A stretch of 64,000 nucleotides of DNA from Ophioderma brevispina (taxonomy: Eukaryota > Echinodermata > Ophiuroidea > Amphilepidida > Ophiodermatidae). The DNA is taken from contig JAMKCH010002916.1 of NCBI GenBank assembly GCA_023653785.1, forward strand, positions 163,782-227,781, given 5' to 3'. The translations under genes were made by a program, and so were the position numbers. The notes under the pieces were generated by a model. It worked only from the letters and a program-made list of their open reading frames with translations, was not told where the DNA came from and did no database searches. This document shows positions 24,001 through 39,000 of the stretch, piece by piece (within the stretch, counting starts at the first letter, position 1; every line of letters begins with the position of its first letter).

Positions 24001-27000
24001 AGGAGATTTTCTCAGTTCGGGATGTCAGCTTATCCTAATCTTACTAATTCGATGATGATGCATGTCATATGTGGTGTAATCTTTTGAAAGACAAGCTTGC
24101 TGGATATCTGTCAATATTGAAGATGGACAAATTGTCAGTTCTTAGGGATAAAACCCAAATCCTAACTATGATCTCATAGTTTTGCTCTTTTATTTTCAAA
24201 TCTCTAGTATATTTCTGGAAAATAATATTTGGGTCTCATAGGGGAGATGCTTAAATGGTTAAGAAAGTTAAATTATATTTTGATCAGTTTTGTAAATTTG
24301 GCACTGTCATGGTGATGCAAAATGGTAAAATATAGCCATTTTGAACGAGAAGTTAATATTTGTAACAGATAACTGCATTTAAATTTTGATTTCTATCCGA
24401 AAATATGTCCGATTCATTCAGATTACAGTACAGATAAATGCCATAATTTGCAAGAAAATTGAGTCAAACTGTGGCAAGAAGGAAAATGACAATTTTATGA
24501 ATAGAGACAAGGGTGTCTATCAACTGAGTCACCTATCATTATCAAATGGTACCTTTACACAGTCAAAAGCAAGATAAGCTGGCTTTATGCTGAAGGAGCA
24601 TCCTCAAAGCTAGTCTTCAGCCCCATCAGTCTAATATAAACTAAATTCTTGCTTTATTATTGGATTCATTATGTAGCAATCCAAAATTATTGTCCTTGAA
24701 TTTAAGGTGTCACTGGTATTAATATGCATGTCACTAGCTAGCACATTTTAAAAAAATGTCAAAGGTTAAGTTAGTAGTAGAGATTGGTCTAGATATAATT
24801 AAAACCAATAGCACAACCTACTTGCTTTAGCACAGTTCTGGTATTGGCTTTAAAAATGTATGGTTTTACCTGTACGTGTAATATTATGCATGCATTGCAA
24901 TCAAGTGTTCAGGATTTTTGTAATGCTTTTCAAACACTACAAAGTGTTAAGTTGAAAAAACACACAAAGGTATAAACAAACTGAACACTAAATTAAACTC
25001 CTAAACACAAATATAATGGCAGAATAAATATGTGCATTATATCAGTGTTTAATACAGTGTTACCTCTCTTTTTCTTTACAGTGTGTATTTCCAACTAAAT
25101 ACTTAAAAAAAAGGTTTATACAAAACTGAAACTCTCAAACAATATAACGATGCACAGTGATAGTCTTGCAATCTGGTCCATAAGTAACACTCATTTGCCT
25201 CGGTCCCAGTGTGTACATGTAAATAATTTATCATGCTAACTTTGATTGAAACAAATTATTTCATTTGCATAAGTATTTTGTGTGTCTCAGTACTTAACTG
25301 TAGAGCTTTATCCCATTGCTTTGTATGGCTTTAATGTGCATAATACACCTGGCACAAAAAGTATCTCGGCATGTTTTTAGATCAGTATTGTATCAAAGTC
25401 AGACCATTTTGAAAGTTTTCGAAATATACATTTTTTTGCCTATGTCTTGCTCTTTCATTTAACACCTCGCTTGTAAAAAAGCGTGCAAAAATGGCTGAGA
25501 TAGAGCGCCCGAAAGACGCAAACCCCCCAAACCAAAAGTTGCAGTTTTTGGATTTTTCAATGGTCACTGTGTGGTACAACGCAATAATACGTGTGTATTG
25601 ATTTTACACAAAGAGGTTTTCCGACTGAATGAGCGAGAAAGCCTACTTGCAATATTGATTGTGGTACACGTGTTCGTGTCCCAGTACACTGCTAAGCACA
25701 TTGAAAAATCCAAAAACTGCAACTTTTGGTTTTGGGGGTTTGCGTCTTTCGGGCGTTCTATCTCGGCCATTTCTGCACGCTTTTTAAAAGCCAGGTATTA
25801 AATGAAAGAGCAAGAACAAGACAATAAAATGTATATTTCGAAAACTTTCAAAATGGTCTGACCTTGATACAATACTGATTGAAAAACATGCCGAGATACT
25901 TTTTGTGCCAGGTGTACTTTAAGGTGTTAGCCTTCTTATTGCATATTACCAAAGGCTGATTATTTGATCACATACGTAGCTTTAAAACCATATTGTACTC
26001 AGGAGATTTTTTATTTTTTTCTACTTTTTTTATACAATTTAAAGGAGTAGTGATAGTTGGTGGGGGGGGGGGTAGGAAGAAAAGAAAATTCAGGGAGTGA
26101 AAAAATTCTTGAATTTATGCAAATGCTGGCAAATTTTGGCCAAAAAGTGGGAACTTTTGCATATTTGTTTATTTGGTGCTCCCATTTTTTTGGGGGGCAG
26201 CTTGAATCTAGGGAGTTAACCCATACTCTCACTGCATGGAGGGGTTAGGAGGAAAAGAAGGGAAGAAATATTAATATTATGGTTGAAAATGATTTTTATT
26301 TGGTAACCCTTTCACAGGTCCCTCAACCTTGTAGATTCTATATAGGTTATATTGTATGGGGATAACGTAAAATGATGAAGTTTAGGTGTATATATGCTGT
26401 TGATGCAAAAAGAAGTTTTACTATTGATAGAGCAAAAAGTATTGCGTTACCCATAAAGTGGGGGATATTTGTACCATTTGTGTCATACTCTTAATATATT
26501 GATTTGTACACTCCCCATTGCTGTATATATGGCTTATCTGCTTACACATAACACGTTGGTGGGTATATAATGTTTGTTTGAAGTTTTAATTTGCATTGTA
26601 GAGTACTCCATTTTGTTTTTCTGATAAATCATTTGCTGTAGTTATTTTGTAACTGCATGAAGATGTGTATGGATGATTTATAGACGGTGTGGTGGTGATT
26701 GCTACATACGTGTGACTCAGTAGATACTTGCATATAGACAAACGTATTAGGGGTCTCAAAAAAGTTACCCAAATTCATCATTTGATTGTTAACCTCTGAA
26801 TATGCTTGAAGGGATATAATTCTATAATATGTGACTCATCACATCAAAACCTACCAGTTTTCGGGAATTTGCATTTCAATATATTATTTAAATTATGCAT
26901 GAAAAAACAAAGAAAATAAAAAGAAATTTAACCCCAGTTTTCCTCATAAAATTGTAATGCTACACCCAATTTACACATGAGAGGTATCATTTTAAAGCTG

Positions 27001-30000
27001 ATAATATGGGCTTTTTGATGCAAACAAAATCTCAACTTGAACCTTGAGCGACAACTGGCAGCTTTTGATGTGATGGGTCACATATGTAAATTAAAAATGA
27101 ATATTTTCTTAAATTATGAGAAAAAGTCAGTTGAATTAGGGTAATCATCTTTTTATATACCTGTAAATGGGGGATAGACTCAAAATCGTTTAAAGCAACT
27201 TTCAAGATTTTGATACTGTTTCCCAACCTCCACTTGTGAGTATGAGATAAAACTTTGCACCCCTGTTTAAATCCTTGCCTGAAAAAAAAATAATCTTGCC
27301 TGATTACACAGTGTGTGTGCTAGATTAATATATTGCTTGATTTATTTCATTTTTGACCAAATCTATTTGGTCACAAACCCTCACTGCATTTTCAGCTGCT
27401 TTAGTTCTAGAGGGTGTTTGTTGTGTATTTGAATTTTTTGCAGCTGAAAGTTCTGGTGTTTAACATAACCCGATTGAGTAACTTGTTGTTAAACCACAGT
27501 AGCGAGGGCCTTCTTAATTACACACCACATAATTTTTGTTTTGGAGAGAAAAAACGGGGAAAGGATCAATTCTAGGGTCTAGGTGGGGGGGGGGCATAAG
27601 GGTAATCATTTGTCTCACCTCCAAGTCTGGCAACTAAAGACTTGGTCATTTTGGGTGCATCTACTACCCTCATTTGGACTCTTTAAGGATTTGCAGGAAT
27701 ACAGAGTCCACGCCTTTGTACAAATTTGTACCTTCCTGTTATTTTACTTCTCTTCACCTATCCTTACTTTATTGCAGGGGAGAACAACAATGAAATTTGT
27801 GAATGTTAATGTATTTCCATTTTGTCATAGTAATTGCAATGCTAATGCATGTTGTAGAATCACAAGATTATGTAACACACTCAGTTTATTAGAGGTTTAT
27901 GTTAAATAAGGCACTTTCTGGTTTGGTACTTTCTATGTAACAGTGTATTTATGAGTGTGCACACTGTCATTGGAACAATGTGGCCACATTTAGGTGCACA
28001 TTTAATGTTTGTACAATTATTCTGCATGCTTAAGCTTGGTTTTGGTTGTCCATAATTTCTGCTTAGTCCTACAGTCTTTGCACATAATATGTACCCTTTC
28101 ACAGATGTTCAGGGTGTTGAATTGAGAGCAGTATTACAATTAGTATTGCTTTATTGCCAGTGTGTAACCTGTCGACACCCAGAGGATGTATTGGGTCAAT
28201 CCCAAAATGCATCAGTTTTGGATAATTTTACCACAATAAGGTCACATGATCCCACAAAAATCACTCATTTTAGCTCACAAAGCAGGTAATTTTAGCATGA
28301 ACACGATGTCTTGTGGTTCTTAAACTTCTTGAACACTTTTTTACCCCTAAGTACTGACATGTGTTTTGCACAGTCAATATAGGCACATTGCAATGCATTA
28401 TGAGATTGGTTCAAAACCCTCTCTGGTTAATACCTATGCATGGATTACCGTAGTTATAAGTTGTGTGTTTATCACAGACATTATTGCATGGTTAGTAGAT
28501 AACAAGTTCAGTGGTCAAAGGAGTTCAAATATGATATTTGTAGGGGTGACTTCAAATTGCAAATGTGAATGACTGTAGGTAACTGGCAATTGGGTCAAAT
28601 TTCAGGTGTTGGTAGCATTTCAGTTTGGTCTAACTGCCAGAAATAAACTTGACTGCTGGTCTGTAACATCCAACTGCCAGTAACTGTCTGTATGTTCCAA
28701 CTGTCAGTATCTCTCTGTTGACTGCTGGTTTGTAGCATTCCAGTACAGTCCAGCTGCCAGTAATTTTATGTTGACTGCTGGTTTTTAGCATTCCAATGTG
28801 GTCCAACTACCAGTATGTTGACTGCTGGTCTGTAGCATTCCAATGCGGTCCAGCTGCCAGTAACTGTCTGGTGGCTGCTGGTCTGTAGCATTCTAGTCTT
28901 GACTGCCGGTGTGTGATATGTCAATACAGTCCTACTGCCAGTAATTGCTGGTCATGCACTGAAACAGTACCTACACAAGTCATAAGACGATCCAATATGA
29001 TATTGGACACATACATACCTCAGTAAAAAGACAACTGACAAAGGACATGGTGTTAATTCCTAGGCTTGTATCAATAAAACAAAAATAGCACTACTTCAAA
29101 ATGATTGGTATTCCCATTGCCATTATCCTATGTGAAGTCCTGTCAAAAAAACTTGTCATGTTTTGAACTTCTTTGAACAAAGTGATTGATTAGTAATATT
29201 AATTGTATAGTTGTCAGTTTTACTACTAGTGTACTTGCATTTTGCATCAACTTGTTACAGTCTACAAAATCATATTCTCAATCCTAGAGCTGAAATCCAT
29301 GAACAAATAGACTTGATCCAATGTAGCTATTTTATACATCACAAAAACTGAGTACAAAGTTCTCATCCATACTGCAATATTGGATGTTCACCTCTAGGAA
29401 TGAGAATAATTTCTAGCACTAGTGCATGCTGAAGCAGATGATATATGCCTTGATTTCAAATCACTTGATGTTCCTGCCTTCTCATGACCAGTCGTTTGGT
29501 GTCTCCTCCTCCTCCTCTTCCAAATTTTGCACCTCTTTGCAGAATTGGTCAACGAGAAAACCACGCTGCCTCCACCCATGAAAGTGGTGGCGCCACTTGC
29601 ATCATTGTCAACGGACAAGCGTAGCAAGAGGGAGCGGAACATACAGATGTTGGGACCGGTCACGTTTCTATGACCCGCTTACTCCTAGCTGTGAGGTGCA
29701 ATTGTGAAGTGGGTGCTAGTTTTAATAACAAACGCTGAAAGTACTACTAGACAAAATTGTTTGTGTCAGTGTCTTGGTCAAACGTGGATAAATGCCAACT
29801 TTCAGTTTAGGAATCGACCTGTTGCTTTCAGGAGAAAGGAAATATTGAATTCATCGTCATTTTCTCTGTCCTTTTGAGATGTCATTGATGTGTTTGAGAC
29901 ATGATGGATATCTATGAGACATGACGGATATCTCTGAGACATGATAGATGTCTTTGAGACCAGATAGGTATCTTTGAGGAGAGGTGAATTTCTGATTCAA

Positions 30001-33000
30001 AATAATGGGTTCATTATTAATCTGGTGTTTCTTTCCAGAAAACTATCATTTAATCTGTGCTAAATATACAAGGATGTTTGATATACACAACTCTGTATGA
30101 ACAAATTAAAGGTGGGTGATCCGATCGACAATTTCGTCCCTCATTTTACTCCAACAAAATTGAGATTTTGGTATTAGAAGAAAGTTAATATTTCTGTCAA
30201 ATGTGGTCAACCACAATTAATAACACACACACACACACACACTGTCCTATGGGTCAATTTAAAGGTGCATTTCATGATTTCAGCACCTTCTGTTTTATTC
30301 ATAGATCACTAGATATCCTTGAGAAAAGCTTATTCTCAAAATTTGAGCTGATCCCGATATTGCGGTTTTGTGTTACGAGCAATTGCTCTTTTCCCACGGT
30401 CCCGTAGGCTACTGTGCTGTAATTTCTGTCCGTTACGGACAGAAAATACAAAATTGCGAATTTCTTACAGATGCGACCAAATTTGTACGTAAGATGGGCA
30501 CATGTGGATTACTAAGGCTAACGGTTCAGATGATATAAAAATCTCAAATTTTTTTAGGTAAGTCGAGGGAACGAGGCTATGGATCACAAAATGCCCCTTT
30601 AATACACATTTTTCCTTCTACTAGCCAAATGGCTGGACCGAATTAACTCAAAATTTGTAATCAGATGTATTTGGTGAGATGTTTCCATGGGAGGGAGAAC
30701 ATACGAAAAATCAGACCATGATCGGGTCACTCACCTTTAACTACTAGCCATGTGGTCCATGCACAATGCACAAATTACTCCATCTGTGATAATGTAGCAC
30801 CTATAGTATTTTATGTGATTTTGTCATGGGGCCAGGCTTGTTACTCTGAATCAGGCAGTAGTTGGAAAAAACATCAAGATACCTGTGCCTTAAAATCTTT
30901 TGTTCTAATTTTTGACCAAATATCAGATTAATCAAACATTACCTAATTACCCTGATTTAGTTCACAAAGTCACAAAGAGGGTGAACCCACAAATTTACCC
31001 TGGATTGCGTGTTTTTTTGTGTCCCCCGGTATATGCAGACTGGTCAGAAGTTTGAAAACATACTGTTTGTCCTGATATGAAGTTGTCTCAAGTTTTATGG
31101 GGGACTCAGCCCAAAATTGGATGCAGGTGTGCATCCACCGGGTAAAAAAAATCAACCCATGTTTTATAGTTTTCATAGTACTTTTTCCAAAAATCGACCA
31201 TTTTCATTGTGGATTTTGCAGAAAATCTGAAAAAATGACCCATTTCCATAGGCAATGCGACCAACAATTGAGCAATGGAACCCCTTTTAATATAGTTTAG
31301 CAAGACCTAAAAAATTGACCCATCAATAGTAGTATGGTGGGTAACAATGACCCATTGTTATGTAAGGGGTGAAAAATGAGACCCATATCGGCAGCACAAT
31401 GTACCTCCCCTTTCCACTGAGTCCCCGGCCCCCCCCCCCCGATGGTCATACTTTCACAAAGTGTATAGAGTACCATCTTGAAACATTTACACTGTCAAAG
31501 AAATTTTAAAGACACTATCAGTGATTATTTGGAAGAGTCAAATAGTTGAAATTCCAAGAATAGCTTAAAGGGGAAGTATAAGTCTGTAGAATTCTCGTAA
31601 GTTATTACTTCTTCCAACTGAAGAATTGACATAAAAGGAAGAAAACGGCACTGTCAAGATACGAATCCTCCATTCAATTCCGTGCTGTAGTAAGTGTCCT
31701 ACGGACAGTAAATGACTAAACTTTCCGATTTTTTTGTGTCCTTATTAGGTAGCTTCTGGTCCTATCATTTGCCAGGGTATGTTTAGGATACTTTATTTTA
31801 TACGAACATGCAACAATCTGATTTAATTTGATGATTTTTTTCGATTTTCCTGATTTAGCAAATTGGCACCGATAGTGCCTTTTAGTGATGTGCGTGACAT
31901 CTTCTCACCACCCTACATCAGCTTAAATTTCCAACTACTTTCAGCATTACAATGATTGCTTGCTATTCATGGTTTTCATTATGGAGCAAATGAGGGCTAC
32001 AGGCTCAGGCTTTCATCAAACTAGAACCAGATAAAAACTTTGAAATGAATCTGGGAAGCATATTGGCCTGAGATGATTTTCAGGTTGGATTATGGACTTA
32101 TTCAAATTTCTATTGTTTGCCAATATGAGTACCTTTTAGGGATTTCTGCTGATAAAATCAAAATAAGATCTTTACTTTTTTTGTGTTTGTGCCAAAAAAT
32201 AGTAAAAAATGAGTCCCTTCATTTCCCCTTCCCACATCAATATTGACGGTCCCCTAGTGTGGGCTTGTTTAGGATTATGTGGACCCTTATTGAGATCACT
32301 TCTTGGATTAGGGCACTGATTATACCCTTACCACAGCTTGCAATTTTTGTCTATACAACGGTGTGCAGGCGCTCTGTTAAAGTCTATTTAACTCCTCTTC
32401 CAGTTTGCACCGTCAAAGGTCTATTCTGGGGTCATGACCAATTTAAGGCAGGGTCACACCCAGGGTCATAACTAAAGGGGTAGGTCATAGGTCAATTAAA
32501 CTTAGAGTAACTTCTTTCTACATCTTCAGGGCATAATATTACTCCCCTTGCTCATTTTGTGGTTAAGATCTCAGGTGTGATATTACCAAGGGGTGAAACG
32601 CATTCAAAACAGTCGTCCGTGCTGGACGCTGACATTTGATATGGCAACGGAAAAAAAAATATTATCAGTTTGGGTGCTTTTATACGCACATAATGTCAAT
32701 TCGATACAAACAATCGCCAAAATATCAGTTGTTGGATGTTGGGCGCTATTGGGTGGTTTAAAGTTTGTCCTACCCATGGCCACAACACGAATGAAATGAC
32801 ACATCATTCGTCTTGATTTAAATAAACCGCCCTAATGAAAGACCTTTTCCCTAAGCGCGCATTGCATTATGAGAAAAAAGAGTATCTGGCCATGAGCCAG
32901 GTACACTATAATTAAACCTGGCCACCTCTAACGTCATACATTAATTTGTATCACTTCACTACCGATTAGTGTATCATATGCAAAGCGGCACCCACAAGAT

Positions 33001-36000
33001 GTGGAGAAGCGAGGCGCCTTGCTTTCTATGTGGTACTCTAGGTTTTCTTGTGGTCGGCAAACATGCGAGACGGTGATTTTCTAAAGGTTACGTCACGTTT
33101 TTGCCTCTCTATCTAAATAGAACCTCTTTGGATATTACCCCTCCATGTTTGTTATTAAGGTAAACACAGTTTTAAATCCGGTTTTTGTCCCCGTGAACGG
33201 GTGGCCGGATATATTTCACACTCAGCAATACGCTGTGTGAGGATTTATTGGAGCAAATATAATTGCCGATGCCCCTGATGCCAATCCACAGTTTCGACAG
33301 TGGGCCTAGCCTTGTGCAACCATGCCCACCATACCAGGCAGCATGTGCTGGATGGCCACCAATAGCTCTCCAGAGCTGACACCCCAGTGTAGGTAGATCT
33401 TCTTTTTCATCTACCAGGGTAACCAGCTAGCCTCCTCATCACATTTCCTAGAAAATCGATGGGGGTGACGGTTTAGCCGCGACCACTCGGCCCTGGGACA
33501 GGTCGTACGGGTTCCAGGATACCAGTACAGCCCTGAAAGGAAACCTTACCTGACATAGGGTAAATGGTTAGAAGTGCCTTGTATTGGAATAGAATAAAGG
33601 AATATACGGTTTTAGCAATAGATTCGCCAATATATCAATTTAGTTGATATTACTTCTCCGATTTATTTGTTTTAGCAACAATTAAAGCACTATCACTGAT
33701 TTCCAAAATCATAAAATTGAAAAAAAAGGTGATCAAAAATCAGATTTTTGCATGTCTGTACCAAGTACATGCACGCTCCTATATCCTGCAATTGATAAGG
33801 CCAGAAGCAACCTAATAATGACAAAATCGGATATTAAAGTCATTACTGTCCATACGGACACTTACTACAACAGGTAACTGCCGTTTCTTCCTTTCCTGCC
33901 AATTCTTTAGTTGGAAAAATTATGAGAATTCTACAGTCTTATTCTTTACTTTTAAGCTATTCCTGTAAATTTTAAATATGTTGACTCTTTCAGATAAATC
34001 ACTGATAGTGTCTTTAAATTATTTGACTATATCTAGAATTGAGTACGGAAACTTAGACTGTGATTCTGCAGTTTTGGCTGTAAAGACCTTAGGGACCAGG
34101 GTAAACAAATAATGTCATCGTGTGTGTGTGTTGAGGTGTGTGTACTATACTTTAATTACCCCCAAATAGGCGGGAATTATTCGGTTGTTATCGTTCCGCG
34201 TGTAAAAGTAAACCAAATGCACTTGAACGTTTGCACAGAATCGCGCGCGCCACGCATAATACACTGCGTCTATTGCGTTACCTTGCGCCTTTGTTATTCC
34301 ATATCAGTTCGCACTGTTATGAGGCCCGCCTATTTGGTGGTAATCAAAGTATAAATGAAGGTGCCCTCCTGAGCAAAGGAGTTTAGATGGATATGAGCAG
34401 GGCTCAAAATAAGGAAGTGCCTCAATTCTAAAATTTCATAAAATCATATGCAAATTAAAACTGCTGTTCATTGCTGTATTCTTAAAGAAGTATGCATGGA
34501 GTTTGTTGAGCCTTGCTGGGGATGGAGGGAAATCATAATAATAATAATACCAAAATGTTTTAAAGCTTTAAATGTTGTACTTGTTCTTGGCATTATTTGT
34601 TAGTATTGTTGAAGCAGAAAATATTTTTGTATAAATGTAAAATTTTGCTATAACTTAAGAGCTATATGTGTACTCATATTTGCTTGTATGTAATTATGAT
34701 TGAGTACCAAAACCGTAATCTCAGACAGAGACTGTAAGAAGTACTTATAGAGATTGGGAAACTACTCGGAGAGGTTTTTTGGACAACAAAACTGAAATAA
34801 TTGACACTCTTGACTTAGTTATATCATGATTACATGGCAAAATATCCCTTCCGGATGGGAGGACACAGTTAAAGGTGCTTGTTCCAATCATCTTTGGGAC
34901 CCCCCTGATTTACCTGGAAGTAGTAGCAATTTTGATATCAGATGAAAGGCCATATTTTTCTCATTGTCGTTCTGAAATTTCAGCTTTCAAATCCATTTCG
35001 TTCTCAAGATACAGACAAAAAACTACCGTGTTAATGGTTAACCATCATATTAGTACAGTAGTGAATCATAGGGTGTTGCACTATGCATTATCATGTCTAG
35101 CATCAAAACCGCAAGTTTGTTTCCCACGGTACTTGATGGTTAGTGTGTACAAGTGCCAGGCTCTCATATCAAGTAGAGAACAAGATAGCCAAAAATTGGA
35201 ACAAGCACCATTAAGTAACAAGTGAATATGCTAAATAAAGAAAATAGTACCATATTCAAGTCAAGTCAATATCTATTACAGTTGCTGCAGGGCTAAAAAA
35301 GAATAGTATATACAATAGTTATTGTTCTTGTTGTAAGGGGCAAGAGTTTCATATGTACTGCCCTTAAAATTTTACATGTAACAAATTCTTTTTAGTTTTG
35401 GCCTTAGGGTTAGGGTTTGTGTTAGGGTTAGGCTATAAATACAAAGAATTTGTTGCCTGTAGAATTTTAAAGGGGCTATATATGGAGCTCTTTCTTGGAA
35501 AGGCTCTGAATTATTTTTATTATTATTTTAATTATTATTCAGCAATAATTGATTTTAGGTATGTATATCAATATCCTGATATTACAGCAATATTTTTGTA
35601 AATATTTGTTTTTGTTACACTAAGTTTTTCCTGATCAAATTAGATTAACTATCGAAGGTGCTACTCTCCCATTTTGTAAGGAATGATAATCAGGGGTGTG
35701 GCATCTATATTTTTTCTTACATTTGAGCTGGGAGTATTAGTCCCAGGTATAATTAAGGGGTGCTTTCTATATTAAAGCAGGTTTTCTCTGGGATTGCTGG
35801 ATTTTGGTTTTGATTAGGCGGCACATAGCTCCTCATACCCTGTTTGACACTATGCCATTGAGAAATTGCATGTCTTTAGCAATGTTTTTTAGAGTTTTCT
35901 TCAGTGGAAATTTCCCTTAGTTGGGAGATGTCACACATAGGTTTTGGTGTGCAAAAATTAGTTGACTTCATTAGCCTACTTTACTGCATGGCTGTTACAT

Positions 36001-39000
36001 GCTCTGCATATGACAATCATGCATTTCTCATGACATGATCATAGTCATGACATGTTTACTGCATGGATGTCGCATGCTCTGCATATGACAATCATGCATT
36101 TCTCATGACATGATCATGGTCAGGACATGATCATTGCATGGATGTCACATGCTCTGCATATGACAATCATGCATTTCTCATGACATGATCATGGTCAGGA
36201 CATGATCATTGCAATGATGTCACATACTCTGCATATGATAACCATGCATTTCTCATGACATTACCATGGTCAGGACATGATCAATACATGGGTATCACAT
36301 GCTCTGCATATGACAACCATGCATTTCTCATGACATTACCATGGCTATTCCAAATGAACCCCCCCCCCCCGAAAGTGGGAGGATAACTCAATTCTAGTGG
36401 TGTCTTCCATGAGGGTGTATGAAATTTATTTGTAATAGCCTGATAAAACTATGTACCCATACAGACAAGGGAATTGACACATTGGTGCTTCTTCTTCTTG
36501 TTTTTGTTGTGTATTAATTGATTTTTGTTGTTGTAACACTGTATATTTGATGATGGGCATTTTCAAACTTTCACATTAATTTGACATAGGGACTCTGCAA
36601 GTGTTCAACTGGTGATGATGCTATTTTAAATATTTCTAAATTGCCATTGCTTTATTTTACACATAATCTCAAAATCTTTACAAAAACATGTGAAGTGTTA
36701 GTGACCAAAATGTGTTCATTTTAAATGTGGTTGGAGAGTTAATCGCAGTGTTCTATTATGGTTATTTTTTGTTTGTTTGAATGAATAATGGAAACAAGAT
36801 CAGGTGAAATTATACTTAAAATATAGCATGGGTCATGTAGCACAATACAAACTGTAAACCACAAATAATGCAATGACATGGGTAGTCGTGGTGGTTCAGT
36901 CAGGGCTGTTGCTGCATTGAATCTGATTGCCTTCACCATCTGCTGATGGACAAGCTCTCAATTTGGTAGACGTTTCATATAGAAGTCCCATGGATGCAAA
37001 TGAGGTATTGCCATTAATTCCGTCAAGCACTACTGCACAACGTCATACAGCGCATGACGGAATCAATTGTAATACCTCATTTGCATCAATGGGACTTCTA
37101 TATGAAACGTCTACCCTCAATTTCCTAGACCTTGTTCATTGGAAAATATGTAATGGCAACTTCACCAAACACAGCTTGCATATTTCTTACTCAAACCTGT
37201 TTTACAATTCGTAAAATAAAATTAAAACTTTAAGGCAAGATTGATATTGTCATAGTTGTATCGAACTTGCTTGTGATAAATGATCACATGATGTCTTCGT
37301 AGCGTGTCCACAAGTCACTGGTAATGGCTTGTGGTGGTGTCAGGATTTATTCAGCTGAGTAAGCTGATCCGGGGCCGCATGTATCCATGATACGGACGCT
37401 CCTAACACATGATGTAATGTTTAAGCATGTTCACATTTGCTTTCCTATCCGGTTCTGTACCATGATGTCGCCTCCTCAACTTTTCTTCCATATGATATGA
37501 AATTACTTTGAACTATTCATGAAATGTGGAGAATGAAAGAGCATTAATAAATCAGCTACGAATAACAGTTTTGAATAATTTTCTTCTTCCTTACCGTTGA
37601 AAGCGGGTATTGCTAATATCTTGGGAATGGTGAAATAATTTGGGTAGCATAGCTGTTTGACTCGCTTCAATTTTTTTAATTGATTATTTTGAACAATTTT
37701 AAGCAAGGGTGATAAGTTTTGACAACTAATATAAGTAGAGGTATTCAAGAGGTCACAATTGATTGTTAGAGTACCCTCTATTGACCAATCTGCATAGAGA
37801 TCTATTTAAACTACATTTTAAGGGCTGTTTGCCATCAATAACATTTCATAAAATTTGCCTAGAATGTAACTAGCAAATTGAACAATCCAAATTAGATGTC
37901 AAAATTGTATTGTTCTTGATATTATTTGTGTTATTCTGATTTTGTCATAATAAAAGAGACTTTCAACAGCTGTGGTTGAGCGGTGTATGGGTTATACTGT
38001 GTTGTAGGAATGCCTGCGTTCAAAATCATATTAAAGGGATATACGACCATTTTTAACAAAATAAATTTTCCATATTCTATCCATCCTTTTAGAAAAATTT
38101 GTATATTAAATTTTGTGACTTGTGTGTTGCATAAGCTCCAACTGAAAATTACTACATTAAAGATTGTGGTATATCCAGAAATAATCAAACAAAGCAGCTA
38201 TTTGTTATTGTTTTTTTGTGGGCCGCCAGCTATAGCTGGCAGGACCACTTAGCAATCCGTTGTGCGTGTGTATGTGTGGATGTGTGTGTGGATGTGTGTG
38301 TGGATGTGTGTGTCACAAATTGTTAAGTTTTTTTTAAATTGACCTCAATTGAAAAGTTTAACTTCAATTGGAACCAAACTTCTGTCATAGGTGCACAATG
38401 GGATCCGTCATATGTTGATGAGGTCAAAGGTCATGTTGAAAGGTCAAAGGTCATGTGAGGTCAAGTTGAAAAAATGGGCTAAAATGTAAAATTCATATAA
38501 ATTGAAAACTTGAAGTTCAATTGGAACCAAACTTTTGTCATAGGTGCACCATGCGATCCCTCATATGTTGATGAGATCAAAGGTCACGTGCCAGGGTCAA
38601 AGGTCATGGGGCGGCCCACAGCTTATATTCTTTGAATATAGCGAGCGCGAAAGCCGAGAACCGCGAAATTCTAGTTTTTAATGAAATAAATTCTTCATTT
38701 TTAGGACAAAAAATTACAAATCTTAACTGTTGCTTGTTTGATCAAAATGGTCATATTCCTCCACAATTCAACTCCTTTATCTAAATTTGTTAGAAATGGT
38801 TGTATGTTGCTTTAAACAGATTTTCCTTGTCTTTCTTGTTTCTTGTTAAAGACATTTTCTCTTGCTTTTGGATTTCAATTCTAATTATAGTATGTTCTAC
38901 AAAAAAGAAACCTATTAATTCCATGGGATATCAAATTTATATTACCATACTCATAGCAACTATTTCCTCCTGTTTGAAATTGAATGATGTGGTTCTTGGT

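Noticed and set aside
29394..29663. 89-codon frame on the - strand
   Set aside because: It is antisense to the supported short-isoform terminal exon and its CT-rich acceptor.
34875..35225. 116-codon frame
   Set aside because: Covers a two-copy TTAA element; the other copy (12779) is not open.
35986..36349. CRISPR-like regular repeats
   Set aside because: 75-bp units are contiguous without unique spacers and sit in a eukaryotic transposon.
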